From contig JAJEKV010000073.1 of assembly GCA_021234155.1 (NCBI GenBank), positions 1,024,001-1,088,000 on the forward strand: a stretch of DNA of 64,000 bases, read 5' to 3'. The notes beneath the pieces are model-generated. The model was not told the DNA's origin. It was given only the letters and a program-made list of their open reading frames with translations, and ran no database searches. This DNA comes from Isoetes taiwanensis (taxonomy: Eukaryota > Streptophyta > Lycopodiopsida > Isoetales > Isoetaceae). The position numbers and the translations under genes were made by a program. Shown here in pieces: positions 1 to 12,400 of this stretch. Numbering within the stretch: the stretch's first letter is position 1; the number at the start of each line of letters is the position of its first letter.

Positions 1-554
1 TCCAAGGTTTTCTGTTCCCCAGTATGAAGTTTTCTGTAGATTAGAAAACAGGCAAGAATAAATGCAAGTAGAGGCCAACCCCCCCTCTCACAGTGCATCA
101 ACACCATGTTCTGGTGTCCCTCCAGGGACAACCAGCTATCACTGGATCGTACAAAATGATGTATCATTTCCATGGGCAATATAGGGCAGCCCTCATACTG
201 CCTAGGATAATCCATGACAGTCATTTCATACTGTGACAAAATTTCTGTAAGCTGGCTTTTCTTCTCACCCTCTCTAAAATTGAATACAAGAAAAGAAGAA
301 TCTGGAAACTGCTCATGAAGTTGCATTGCAATCTGTCGCATGTAAATCTTGTATGTCTCCTCTTCAAATACATCCGTGGCGAAACAAGAATCAAAGACTG
401 CAAACAGGCAAAATTTTGGAATCCTTAGGTACACGTTACTCTCTAAGCTCATAAAAAAAAATGGGTCAACCTAGAACTTACCATAGAGTCTGTCCGAGAT
501 CTCCAAGAGACCATCTGGTGGTCTTCTATAAAAAAATCTGCGAAACAGAGACAT
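1..554 (-). CDS. Class II plant formin, N-terminal exons 1-2 (partial, runs off left edge)
   Basis: Exon 1 is 554-482, starting at an ATG with MSLFRRFFYRRPPDG, and ends in a GTAAGT donor. The intron is only 84 bp (481-398, GT...CAG). Exon 2 runs from 397 to the window edge without a stop. The joined frame reads RLY-VFDSCFATDVFEEE, then FLVFNFREGEKK, MTVMDYPRQYEGCP, MEMIHHFVRSSDSWL and the pseudo-phosphatase loop HCERGGWPLLAF. These blocks are the PTEN-like (phosphatase/C2) module that opens class II plant formins, which nucleate and bundle actin and use this module for membrane binding. The actin-nucleating FH2 domain would lie to the left, outside the window. Phase across the intron is correct and no lesion is seen, so this is probably the start of a functional gene. 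The identification rests on recalled family motifs. Confidence 0.9.
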
Positions 555-2330
555 CCTCCCATGCGCTGAGCTAAGTTACCCTTTACCCAATTGCTGGTGC
601 AATCGAATTCTAAAACTTCTGCCAAATCCCAAGGTAGGCAAGGTCAGACTCATCCTCTGGAAATTGTGTAATGGGCCGGAAGAGATGAGGGAGGGGGCAT
701 GGAAGCTCCAATCCACCATACATCAGCACCAAAGACCGCGCCCTATTCTTCCGCGGATCTGCACCGCCACCATAGCCACGACACAAAGCCCTACTCTGGT
801 GTGTCCACTGTTTTTTCATTTTCTAATATTTTAGTTGTTTGGTTGAGTGATTTGATATTATACTTTACCACGCATTTGCCGTGGAGAATGCCTTTTGGGT
901 GCCAGCGTGGCTTCTTCAAAAATAGTGTAATATGCAGGCGTTATCAGCCAAACATTTGTGTGTTCCTTTTATCGGCCACCATTCCTAGCCTAGTTCCTTC
1001 AATCAATCAGTACGTAAAAATACTATCTATATATCAATCAATAATTTTTTTTGGTTCACATGATGTTTTTGGGTTGCCCAAGGGCAAACCTTTGAATTGA
1101 TGGGCTGATAAGTGCGTAATTCGATGGTTGAGATTGTTTTGAAGGGCTTTTTGGACGATGGAGATTTTGTGCACCTGCATTGCTCAGCGTTATTGGGTTG
1201 CCTTTAGGATTCGATCTAGCGGTTCATCCTTGTCCTCTGCTTTTTCCACCTAAAGCAATGGAGTTTTGTCGAAATCCTTCTTTCAAGAGCTCGGTTGTGG
1301 CGGCGCCCTTCTTCTCAACTCATTAGGTATAAGCAAAACACCGAAAGGAAGCTCTTTTCTCTAATAGAGGTATAAATGATAGCTGAAAGCTTGAAAATTC
1401 AGCTTCTTGTTTTTTTCTACAGGAGCCCTCGGGCAAAAAAATATGTTAAAATAGAGCAGAAAGACCTTAGACTTCTGTTATCTGTGCTGGCAATGTGGCC
1501 ACTGATGTTTTCACGTTTAAAAGAGCAGATGCTCTGCTTGTGCATAGCATACCCTGCAAGATGCATTCGGCACTGTGAGTTTTGGCAAAATCTAAGTCCA
1601 TGTTCTGTTCTATCTAATCCACCAACGATTGGAAATATTCTGGATCATTTTGCTGGCCACATTGCGTTAGCCCCTTATTTTGGGTTGTCCGTGCATTGGA
1701 GGGGGAAACGGCATATAGAAAGCCTAGGTTCATTTGCGAAGCATTTTGCCATATTTTTAGATTTTGGAGGGATGGCTAGGATGATATGGGCTTTAAGTGG
1801 CAAATAAAGGGTGCAGATGAATCCATCTGATAGCATCTTGGCGGGGAGCTTCCTCTATATATGCGATGGTCAAATCTGCTCCATAGGCTGAAACCTGATG
1901 CTCTGTGGATTTATGTCTCGGATTTGTGCATGTAGTTGTGCGATTCACTACTTCTGCTAAGATAAAACACTGTTCCAGAGGAAGAGCTGTGATGGCATGG
2001 GCTTTGTATGGGCTTTAATGTGACAGATAGATGGAGCAGATTGATCATTGCTCTATGGGAGGTGGAGATGAAGAGCGAATAGAGGCAGTGAAAACAGAAG
2101 TATAGTGTGGACAAATTGCTTGTTAGTTCAAAATCCAAACATGGCATGCTTGTTCTTGGCTTGAATCAGTTGCAAAAACTTACTTGTTGGTTAGGTTTTC
2201 TTTGTGTGAACTAGTGGAGTGCTCTTTCATTCACCTTTTCTGTTTAATACTTGACCTGCCAATGCTTCTGAAAAGCCCCATGGATCTTCAGTTTACCTAA
2301 GTACTCCCATGCAACAGCGGCTATGTTGCA
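555..2330. other. Spacer upstream of formin; no supported gene
   Basis: This stretch holds the probable formin promoter side (just above 554) and otherwise no gene I can support. A 143-codon open frame at 1376-1807 (plus) has no recognisable motif, biased composition or splice context, and I treat it as chance. A short hairpin-like motif, GGGTTGCCCAAGGGCAAACC at 1071-1090, belongs to a dispersed family described elsewhere in this window. Confidence 0.5.
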
Positions 2331-2339
2331 CAGTTTATA

Positions 2340-2850
2340 GCTTCATCCAACGTCCTGAATCCTCCATGATGGTCAGCAACATATCTTTGATGTCCTCACG
2401 GAGCCCTCTTCGAAAACAATCTCGAAGGGCCACATCATTCCAAACCATGTCTATGGCAATCTGACATCATTCTGAAGCATAAACTGAAGTCGAACGAAAA
2501 CCTTGCCTGAGGTTTCCAAGCTTGGTAACTGTTCTGCGCTGCCGATCAGTGCCTCCAAAACATGCCTCAAGTTTAGTAGTGAACTTTGCAAATCACTACA
2601 AATCGAGAGTCCCCCCTCTCTAGGCAAGGGGGCAAACCAGCTCAAATCTGGCCCAGAAAGTAGAGAGCCGACTAGTCCGACTTGTTCGATCCATGGGATA
2701 ATGAGCTGAATTTGATTCAAAAAACCTCTGAGTTACCCGGCAAACTAATTTTAGGCTCTGATGGCCTCCTCTCATAGCTAGAGGCTCCTTATTATCTAGT
2801 TGCAATTGCTGACATACTTGAACAAGCTGTTGCACTTGAGACATAAGACA
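2340..2850 (-). pseudogene. Retrotransposon gag-like relic
   Basis: On the minus strand, broken frames carry gag-like segments. The clearest is at about 2440-2345, reading DVALRDCFRRGLREDIKDML, close to the gag pattern 'F..GL..d.....l...p....ea'. Upstream of it lie glutamine-rich and amphipathic segments (around 2844-2620, beginning MSQVQQLVQVCQQLQLDN). Several frame changes and stops are present, and no LTR or pol is attached. It is most likely an isolated fragment of an LTR-retrotransposon capsid gene; a degraded host gene cannot be excluded. Confidence 0.35.
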
Positions 2851-4164
2851 CCAAATATGGACAAATAAATGATTAGAATCGGAGCAGCCAAGAACAACGT
2901 TAGAATGCTGGAAATATTTGAAGGCTCAAGACTGGCATTGAACCAGAATGGTTCGACGAGAATGAACCACCTCTATTTAGTCCAACAATCAAGATTGTGC
3001 CACTCTATTAGGATTATCCAAGTGTCATGCATGCATGTAGGTTCTAGAATAGTTTTGAACCTCCTAAAAATAATTCTACATATGAAATAAATGCATGGAA
3101 AAGTCTTCAATGGTAGTTCACTTGGCCAAGGTGTGTGATTTGCAATTAGAAAGTTGCAAGTTCAAGTTTTGCTTTGTGCAACTACCTTTTTGCATCCGTG
3201 TAACGACCATCTTTTGTACATATGAGTCCAATGATCATGTGGGACAAATACCTATATGGTCATCACAATGTTCTTGTAAGAGGATGAGATTAGCTTCATA
3301 TTTTCTAATATTAGTAACAAAACTCCTCCTTTTTTGGGACCTTTAACCCTTCTAAGATTCCAAATGACAATTTTCATGATTATAGATCTTTGCTCAAAAT
3401 CTCGATTGTGCTCACCCTTACTTCTAGTAAACTTAGCAGGGCCATTGTGTTGTATTTTAAATAAATGAGAGTAAACCTGTATTGCAGAAGTAGCTATGAC
3501 AATCTCAACATTAAGGCCCTTATTTTAGCCCTCTTTTTCCTAGCTTTCTTCTTCCATCTGGTAGTGTCCGAAATCATATTCAAATTTGAAATATGGATTC
3601 CTCCACTAGATGTCGGACAGATAGTCTAGTTGATGCTGGATGTTATTATCTTCATTGGAGACAAGATCCCTTCTCCAATCATAATCAGATGAAGCAATTT
3701 GAATATATGAAGCTCCTAACAGCAAGGCATCATCCTCTTGAAAAGCAAACTTCCAGAACTATATAAATAAGATTCTTCTTTCGTCTAGCTCCAATGGGGG
3801 TACTAGCATCATACCTCGACGAGGTAATGGATATGCGAACTTTATTGTGGTCATTCATAATTATATCAAAATATGCAGAGTGTTGTACATTTTGCCATTC
3901 AGGTGCTCTTATACCTTGGATGTAACAATAACAAAATCACATGTTATTAAGCATGTGATGTAAAAGATTCTTGCATATTATGTAGCATGTTCGTATTCTA
4001 AGTAGAATGAGATATCAGATAGTAAGAATTTGCTTATGGAATTGGTTTCAAGTAAGATAAAATCCATACCTTCATAAATGTAGTGAGAAATGGTAAGCCC
4101 TTAGAGAGGATTGGTTACTGTTAGCATATTCAAAGATGTTCGAGGGTTACAAAAAGGGAGAAGA
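2851..4164. other. AT-rich spacer, nothing recognised
   Basis: No coding, RNA or repeat structure could be supported. At its right end (4151-4164) a purine run, AAAAAGGGAGAAGA, sits directly against the LTR that begins at 4165 and looks like a polypurine tract on the plus strand; see findings. Confidence 0.4.
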
Positions 4165-5799
4165 TGTGACGCTCTCTACAAAATATATGGCGCTCGGTCA
4201 TACACTTCGTAGGAAATCCTCCATCCGGTCCTACGATCGCACGGGCCCTCCGTCTATCCCGCACTCCAGGGTGGCCCTAGTGCAGGAAGGGGATACGAAG
4301 GTGCCTTGCGCACCCTTCCCCTATGGGCTCCTATAACTGTGAAAGCATAAACAATGTCAGCACTAAGAATAACAATACATCGAACTATCTCAAATGGTAG
4401 CGCATCCACACATCCATAGATATAATAGAGATAAACATATGCCATCAAACATGAGAGCTTCTACCCAAGGCTCAGACTCATGGGGAGGTAGACTGACAGC
4501 TAGGCCACAAGATAGAGCAGACCGAGGCATAACAATGGTGGGGCTGGCTATAGACAATGGCTAGGGTTGACCACTCCATCCGCCCCTCCTGTGCACACTT
4601 TGCAGATGGGCTAGATCGGGCTCTGACATGACTATAGCCTGCCGGATGCGCAGTCTCGTGGCATCGCTCATCGAGATTACTCCAGGTTGCATCTCCCCGG
4701 TCCGATGAGGCAGGAAGCGTTGCATCTCCCCTTCCGAGGGTCTAGAGGTTCCATGGGCGGCTAGAGAATCGTGGCGACACACGATTCTTACCCGACTGAA
4801 CCCCCCAAAACAAGAGCCAGGCCGACACCTGCAACTCTTGAGAGGCAGGGCGACACCATTGCCCCAGGAGGTGTCGGACTCATACCCAGCCCACTCTAAA
4901 TGATCGGCTATAGGCCTAGCCCGCTATGGGTCCCCAGTAGCCACGAGCAGGGACCTCCCTCCACTTTGCCTCTAGCCCTGTTATCTGGTGCTAAGACACA
5001 TCATAGCCCCCGTAGCCCGGTGGGTTCCTATGCACGGGCCACATATAATAGGAACTAAGGGGTCTAAACAAGGAGCATCACTAAGTAATGGCTACTAGGT
5101 CTCTACCCCCCTTCCCAATACAAGAGGAGCAAACATGATCAACCAACATCACATATCCACATAACATGAGAATAACATCTAAACCTATTCATATACATCT
5201 AACTTACAGTTAAGGTTCATTGATTAGGGTTCAAAATCTAGACTGAGGGTTCTAGGAAGGCTTTACTAGAGACACGAAATGCTAACTCATCTGGAGTCCT
5301 AACTTCCATGTGATCTACAAAGAACTCTAACCCAGATATCTGCTCCTAAAGAACTCCCTCCTACTCCCGGTGTCTCCATGGTCTTCAAGGTGGTCGAGTA
5401 GCTCCCACTGCTACTAACGCGCGCATGCTCTAGGGGTTGCTGTGCTATGCTATGCCACTGCAGACAGTTCTCGAAACGGAGTTTCGAGTGCGAATAGGGT
5501 TCCCAGACTGTTGGAGCAAAAAAAAAATAGCCTAGGGTTAGGGTTTGGCCATTTATAGGTTAGGGTTGATGTCACCTGCCACCTGGCTCCAATAGGGTGC
5601 TTCCGTGTGGCGGGTGCCCAATAGGTTAAGGCCATGTGGAAAATGGTCTTAACCTAAGGTTGGCTAAGTTATATGAATAACTTAGTCATGCCCCCTAGTG
5701 CCACTAATCTATGATATACAAGGCGATGGTGATAGACTTGTATAGTGATGGGCCTAGAAATATACGTATTTATGGCATATATTTCCCGGGAACGTCACA
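4165..5799 (-). repeat. 3' LTR of the truncated chromovirus (1,635 bp)
   Basis: The ends are TGTGACG (minus-strand start, at 5799) and CGTCACA (minus-strand end, at 4165), a perfect 7-bp terminal inverted repeat typical of LTRs. A polypurine tract abuts the 5' end. A TATA box reading TATAAAT on the minus strand lies at 5557-5551, a likely promoter, followed downstream by CCCTAACCCTAG, which resembles plant telomere-type leader sequence. Without a second LTR neither age nor target duplication can be judged. Confidence 0.8.
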
Positions 5800-5812
5800 T
5801 TCTCCCCCTTTT
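5800..5812 (-). other. Polypurine tract
   Basis: The minus strand reads AAAAGGGGGAGAA immediately before the LTR start TGTGACG. This is the position and composition expected for the plus-strand DNA primer of a Ty3/gypsy element, and it fixes the LTR boundary. Confidence 0.85.
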
Positions 5813-6722
5813 AGGATAATGATGTCCTCAACATTACGTTAAGGTGACGAACCTACACTAACCCTGCAAAACACACGTGAACATATAACTTTTAACTTTA
5901 ATGAAATGATCAACTTCCTATTAAGTAATTAATACGTATCATAGGCTATACTTGTACGTATACAAAATTATATAGCCTTTGCAAGGGTTACTCGTTATAG
6001 TAAACTTAAAACATTATCACAATGGTTATTAGGGTCCATAATTTAAGCCTAAATTATGGCTCCCATCTTCTCGTAATGCGCTCCCTCGTCTATGCTCCCC
6101 TTTTCACTGGCCTGCACAAGTAGCACATTACGTTAGTTTAGTTAATAAGTTTGTGGTTTTATTACCTCCTTGAGCCGAACTACTAGCTCAAGGTTACCCT
6201 ACTACCTTGCACTCGATCATGGCCCCACAAGGATTTGAGCTTAAGGACCATTTAAGATGATCCTATCATTGATAAATCATGACTAATTGGACCATATTCT
6301 GGGTGCTACCTTGTACACGATCCCCTTGATCGAGTACACTAGCAGTGCCTCATGCCCCCGAGGGTTTAAGCTAGGGAACGTCTCACGATCTCGTCATCGC
6401 GTGTGATCACTCATACCTCACCATGACCCCCTATGGTCAGATGTGCGTGCCCTGCATCGTGGCATAGAGATCATCTGAATGATGGTCTCATTATCGCCCA
6501 CCATGCCGCTCTTCCTCTCACATGACCCTCCTGGTCATGCGCACTCTTAGTGCGTGCTGGCCTAGAGAATGCCCATAGAGCGTATCTCATTATCGCCTAC
6601 ACTTCGAAGACTTTGGCATATGCACTCTAATAGCCCGAATGCATATGCCTCATTACTGCTATACTAAGACATACAACTTAGCTAAGCACCTGGCAAGTTG
6701 GCGTCGACCGCTCGGAGATGAC

Positions 6723-8040
6723 TCAGCCGTCGAACTCCTTCATAAAGTCTGGGTATTGCTTCTCTAGATCCTACTTCAATATCCAAGTTGCGTCTTCCAC
6801 AGGCAAGTGCTTCCATTGACCAAATATTGGAGGAATTGAGACCTTCTCGTCTTCTTGAATGCCTTGTCGAGGATTAACTTGCGCACTATTTCAATTTATT
6901 CCTCCTTCATCTCCAACAAGGTTGGAGTTTCCAAAACCTCCTCCGGGTTTAGAGTGTGCCTCTTCAACAGGCTCACATGGAAGACCTTGTGGACTTTAAG
7001 ATGGGCAGGTAAGTCGAGCTTGTAGGCTTGGCTCCATACTCGCTCCAAAATCTTGAAGGATCATGCCCACCTTGGAGCAAGCTTTTTACAATTGCCGATG
7101 CGAAGCTTCGCTTGCTTGACCTTGATCTTGAGCCAAACATTGTCCCCTACTTGGAACTCTCTTGCCGTCCTATGTTTGTCGGCTACACTCTTCTGCCGGC
7201 TCCTTGCTGCTAGAAGATATCCTCTCACTTCTTCCACTAGCTGCTGCATATCAGACAACATCTGTTGAGAAACTTCAACCTTAGACACTGGATTATGCCA
7301 AGTGTTTGATGTCAAGCATTGATAACCGTAATTGATCATGAAGGGGGACATCTGAGAAGTTTCTTGCTTGGTGCTATTATATGCAAACTCCTCCAAGTGA
7401 ATGAAACCGTCCCACTTTGATTGTTTGTTCCAGATGTAGTTTCTCAACATATCTTCTATGATTCGATTTGTACGCTCCATCTGCCCATCAGTGTGAGGAT
7501 GATATGCTCATCGACATCTTCATCTGGATTGTGGTGAAGAGATCTTGCCAAAATGCACTCATGAACTTCGAATCCCTATCAAAGATTATCTCCCTTGGCA
7601 TCCCCTAGAGTCGAAAGATTTTCTTTTGTGAACAACACGACAGTATTCGTGGTCCTGCATGGCACAAAATGCGCCATTTTTGACAATTTATCCACTACTA
7701 ACATTAAAGCGTATTTGGCCCTTATGGTTCTTGGGAGCCCTGTTATGAAGTCCATGCTTATTACTTCCCATTTGGCATTTGGCACTGGCAATGGCTCCAA
7801 CACTCCTGGAATTCGAAGTTGTTCTGCCTTCATCTGCTGACATAGCTGACATTCTCAAATGTACTTGTCTATCTGGTTCTTCATGCCGGGCCAATAGTAG
7901 CTACTTCTTATCTTGAAGTAGGTCTTCATAAAACCCGCACGGCCGGCTATTGGGATATTGTGTGTGTCATAGAGTATTAACTTCCTGATTCCAGATGACT
8001 ATGGTACATACAATTTGTTCTTATGGTACAATAGGTTGAG
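6723..8040 (-). pseudogene. Broken integrase with chromodomain
   Basis: The N-terminal zinc-binding region shows the His pair and YYWPGMKNQIDKYI (about 7910-7860). The core has the first catalytic Asp in MDFITGLPR (about 7760), the second in DRDSKFMSAFW (about 7585) and the Glu in GQMERTNRIIEDML (about 7490), so all three catalytic residues survive but in different frames. The C-terminal part contains AREFQVGDNVWLK. After a gap of altered sequence comes a chromodomain with LPVEDATWILK and DLEKQYPDFMKEFDG, interrupted by a stop between those two pieces. At least three frame changes or stops make it non-functional. Confidence 0.85.
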
Positions 8041-8053
8041 GCACCTGGATTAG

Positions 8054-8165
8054 TGGAGGGGGGGGAGGGAGGAGGGAAGGGGGATTCGTCGGGGTGGGGG
8101 GGGAAAGGGGATTCAGTCGGGCCTGGGGCCGGATTCCTCAGTCGTGGGGGAGGGGGAGGGGGGAT
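8054..8165 (+). repeat. G-rich low-complexity tract
   Basis: The plus strand is a purine run with many groups of three or more G (for example GGGGGGGGAGGGAGGAGGG). It starts about a dozen bases after the truncated gypsy sequence ends. It could form G-quadruplexes. Open frames across it are composition artefacts. Confidence 0.8.
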
Positions 8166-8501
8166 TCTTCAACCCTCCCGAAATTTTTTGCTTTGTTTCA
8201 TCGACAAGCTTGAGCAGCCAGACCACAATGACTTCTAAGAACTGGCTAAATCCTTTTACTTTTAACCGTTGCAAAAGGGAGCTCTACCAAGATAACAAGC
8301 TATGGCGCCATAACATCTGCCATAGCTGGAATAGCACTCTGTTTTGTGGTCTGGAAAGCCCCTTTCTTGCCCACCTGAGTGTAGTAGTAAATGCATTCTA
8401 GCAGGCTCAAGACCAAAGGTGAACCGAGGCAATTTCTTCCCTAGCTATGGCTTGATATAAATGAAATTGATTCCTCATCTTTTATCCATGGGTAAATATC
8501 C

Positions 8502-8654
8502 AAGAAAAAGGATTCATCCATGGCTTTCCTTGCTGTAAGAAAAGGATTCATCTAGGGCTCAAAGATTATGATCTATGGCTTTTCTTGCTGTAAGAAAAGG
8601 ATTCAACCAGGGCTCTTCTTGCTATAAGAAAAGGATTCATCCATGGCTCAAAGA
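8502..8654 (+). repeat. Degenerate tandem repeat with core AAGAAAAGGATTCATCCATGGCT
   Basis: Four imperfect copies of a unit containing GAAAAGGATTCA followed by a GGCT-containing tail are separated by CTTGCTGTAA or CTTGCTATAA spacers. The copies differ by several substitutions and one longer spacer. No coding potential or known repeat family is recognised. Confidence 0.7.
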
Positions 8655-9330
8655 GGCGGGATTAGAAAGCTTATGATGCGCCAGGGATTCAAAGAAATGT
8701 AACGTGGCTCCAAAAATGGAGCTTGTTTGATTTGAATCCAGCTTCTTTACATCGATGGATATGGACAATTGCTGCAAATGGATATGGGGATGTAGCACAG
8801 TGTGTTACTCCGGAAGTATAGAGCCATGCCCAAAACGAAGAGGCCCAAAGATATGTACCAAATTTCAAATCTCAAGCAGGGGAGGGAAAAAAATGGCAGG
8901 GTACAATAATACATTTAAAAAATTATGTTCGAAAAAAGGAGGCTGGCTAGTTAATTAGTACCATTATTGGGCTAACTAAGAAATGTCTTTTTATATATGT
9001 GATGGTATGTTCACATTTCCCGCATGGTGTTTATATTACAATATATGTCAAAATTCAAGCATTCTAAGTATATAGGCAGACTCAAACAAACTAAGATTTG
9101 TGGTGAAAGAATGTTGGCACAAATACATGAACAAATTTTACTACTTGCAAATGCAGTCTTTGCAGTGCCATTTTTCATGGTTGCTGGCAAATGTGAGCTA
9201 CAAGGATCCACAAAAGTTTGTAGAATCCTATCCAGGAATATTTTGGCATGTACCCAAAATATTTTGAGGGAATAACAAAAGCAAGGGTTTGCCCGGGGTC
9301 ACCCAAAGAATGATAAATGGTATACGTGGC

Positions 9331-9337
9331 TATAAAA
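9331..9337 (+). promoter_or_regulatory. Candidate TATA box of the TVP38-like gene
   Basis: TATAAAA lies about 130 bp upstream of the chosen ATG at 9468, a plausible distance for a plant 5' leader. The motif is short, so this is a positional inference. A copy of the dispersed GGGTTTGCCC motif (9284-9303) lies just upstream. Confidence 0.4.
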
Positions 9338-9467
9338 GATAGCCACAACTATGGAAAGGATAATGGGCGGAGCTCCGGAAGTTGACATGCCACAAACAAC
9401 TCGGTCATCTGCGGATATGATGTAGCCTCCAATTGTGTATGCAGGAATCCGAGCAACAGAAGAGGCC

Positions 9468-12400
9468 ATGGTTTCAGAACTTGTAATGGTGCATTTTACT
9501 GCTGCTTCTTGCTACGTTGATTCCACAAAATTGCCAGGCCTTTCCAACCCATTTTTATTGCAGCTAAGACGTAATGTTCTGGCATATGGCAGTGGAAGCA
9601 GAATGAAATTTATGTTTAGAGCTTCTTCCTCACTTAAAGATAGAAGTAAGGCTGAATTGCAGAAGGGAGGCTTTGATGACAGTCATGATACAAAATATGA
9701 GAACGGAGAATTACCAGTGAGTAAAAAGGGAACAAATAATGAAGACGAACAGGTTACGAGTACGAGTGAAGAGCAAGCTCCAGACTCAATCTCAAGCAAT
9801 GCAGCATTGAAAGGCTCAATGCTCGCAGGGGTCCTACTGTTGGGGACAATAGGTGGCCTTGCTGGAGTTGGGTTTACCTATAGAGAACAGCTAAATGGGC
9901 TTCTGCTGCAGTTTTCTGACTTTCTTGAAGGTTGTTTTTGCGCTCTTAAACCGTTTTTGGTGATTCGTTATGATATTCTAGCTGGTGTTATCTATTGAAG
10001 TAATCAGAGATTTAAGAATAAAAAAGACATGCTGATGAACTTGCCCATAAAATGACCAGAATGTTCCACTAACCTGATGTTTCTGCTGATGTAGTCCCAT
10101 CCTTCTGCGAGTTATGTTCTGCATAAATCTAACTGGCACATTAATGTTTTCACAGTTTGAATCTTCCACTTAAGCGTTCCATGGTTCTTGCATAATCTCT
10201 CACTTTCACAAGTATCATGTCCCATATTACACATGCTTATAACGATATCTCATTTGTAGTATTTTTTTCTGATATTTACAGGTTATGGACCTGCTGGATA
10301 CGTGATTTTTGTAGCTGTTTATGCTGGGTTAGAGGTAAAACTTTGAGCTTCAGCCAAAGGCTAATGCCATCATAAGCTTATTTTTGTGTTATTGTTGTTG
10401 GTCGTAATATAGTAACACATTTTGTCCAACTTGTATGTAGATGCATCTTTGTCAGCATGTAGAAAAGTAGCGGGACTGACAAAAATTACACACTAATATT
10501 TTGTCTATGCCCATCATAAGGCTTGCCCTGCAAATCTTTAGAAGGTATACCTTACATGTATTCTATATATCCCAAGACGAAACAATAATCACAGGATGAA
10601 CAAGTAGACTGAAGCCATTTTGGGGCAGTAAGAGAGAATATAAGTTTTATGGTTGAATCTCTTTTATGTTAATATAGAGTGGAATGATGCTTACATAGCT
10701 TCAGTTTTGATCCCTTCAAGTTTGTGGTATGAACCAGGAGGATTCAATTTAATGTGCAGGTGCTTGCCATTCCTGCCATTCCTTTGACGATGTCAGCAGG
10801 CTTGCTATTCGGCACCATAACAGGAACTATTATTGTTTCGATATCTGGAACGGTATGGGCGGTTGTGGTATTTCATAGGAAGAAAGCAATTGCCTAATAA
10901 GTCAGTTATCTTTAGCTGTAGGTAGCAGCAACAGTAGCATTTCTGATTGCCAGATATGTTGCACGTGATCGGCTTCTGAAGTTAGCAGAAGGAAACAAGA
11001 AGTTTATGGCCATTGACAAAGCCATTGGGGAGAATGGGTTCCGCATAGTGACACTCCTTCGTCTCAGTCCACTTCTACCATTCTCTCTTGGCAATTATCT
11101 TTATGGTCTCACATCTGTCAAGCTTGTACCTTACGTGTTTGGCAGGTATGAATATGCCCATTACAAGTATTTTCTTATTCAGAATTATAAATATGGTCCA
11201 ACCAGAAAAAGCATCTCTGGAGTCGTTTTCCTTGGTGAAACTATATCCTTCACAACAAGCATTTGAAACAAGTAGCTTTATTGTCAAGACCTGTCTTAAA
11301 GACTGCAATCTCTCATGCTGGATCCCGATGAAGAGAATGTTCGAATTAGAAAAGGATGATCAGTTTTGTAATCAGAAAAGCTTTGCTTGAGAGACATCAC
11401 GCCCTCAGAAACATTATGGAAAGGGGATAAAGTTTTGAATGTAAATTCTTTGTTGTTCAGGAAAACCCGATGTCGATGGCCAGCGTCTCTTGTTCATATT
11501 GTTCTCCCTATTTAGGAAAAGAAATATGTTCCAGACACTAATCTACTCACTATACTTCAAAAACGCTTCTATATATCTTAGAAGCTGAGGATGAATTGTG
11601 CACCGAACCTCTTGCTTGTCAGAAGGTTCCTTCTTGCTGATGCCTATTATATAAATCACTCCTCCCCCATTCAACCTTGGCTTTAGTACCCATGTTATGA
11701 ACTGAGGATGGAGTGGCTGGGTATCCTAAGCAACGACTTCCCTTTTGATAAATAATCCTTAGTTTATACATGTCATATAGATAACCTTTCCTTCTTCGGC
11801 AAGGTTTAAATATGCTTCCATGTAAATCAGCGCCAAACAAAGAAGAATTGCTATATGACGAATTGGACTGTTGGCCAAATGCATCAGTCCTCTGCCAACA
11901 GACCAAGAGAAGGTTAACTTTGAGGGCTAATCATGGCACACGCACTGATTAGAGATGCTTGGAAAAATAAGTTGTGTTTGGTCCAAACACAGCTTCTGTG
12001 ACTGTAATATAAAAATTCTTGAACGGGTTATTATTCCTACAGAGATGAGCATGACAATTCAGTTCAGACCAGGCTGGAACATGGACTAGACAGAAAATGC
12101 CTGAGTGAAATGAAATGAATTCTTTTCCATTTTATTGGACACTAGAGAGAAACTGTACGAGGGAAATAGAAGTGCCATCAGTTACAAAATATATCATAAT
12201 TATCAAGTGTTGCCAAGCATTTAGCTTATGTTCCCATTTCTATAAGTTATCACTAGAGAATAGATGGATGTGCATCAGCAGTACAATTGCCTTTCTCTGC
12301 ATTTGCTTTTCCTTCAGTTCTATCAATACGTAGCTTTCTAATGTTAAAATAAAAAGAGAGAGTTCTATTATTTTCTGGTGCTTTCTTGAGCATTCTACAG

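Larger units (their letters stand above)
4165..8040 (-). mobile_element. 5'-truncated Ty3/gypsy chromovirus (Tekay/Del-like)
   Basis: In minus-strand order the remnant holds a zinc-binding HHCC start of integrase (about 8030-7860), a DDE integrase core (7860-7480), the integrase C-terminal region (7480-7061), a chromodomain ending at a stop at 6723, a spacer, a polypurine tract and one LTR. Gag, protease, reverse transcriptase, RNase H and the 5' LTR are missing. The element stops abruptly near 8040, where a G-rich tract begins. The chromodomain places it among chromoviruses; the lineage name is an inference from the long LTR and integrase wording. It cannot move by itself. Confidence 0.85.

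Noticed and set aside
1376-1807. 143-codon plus-strand open frame as a gene
   Set aside because: No motif, no splice or promoter context, and composition like the surrounding AT-rich spacer.
5531-5548. Interstitial telomere repeat (CCTAGGGTTAGGGTTTGG)
   Set aside because: Only two degenerate units, inside an LTR leader; not a telomeric array.
8053-8401. Glycine-rich open frames over the G tract
   Set aside because: Produced by base composition alone; no continuation with protein-like sequence.
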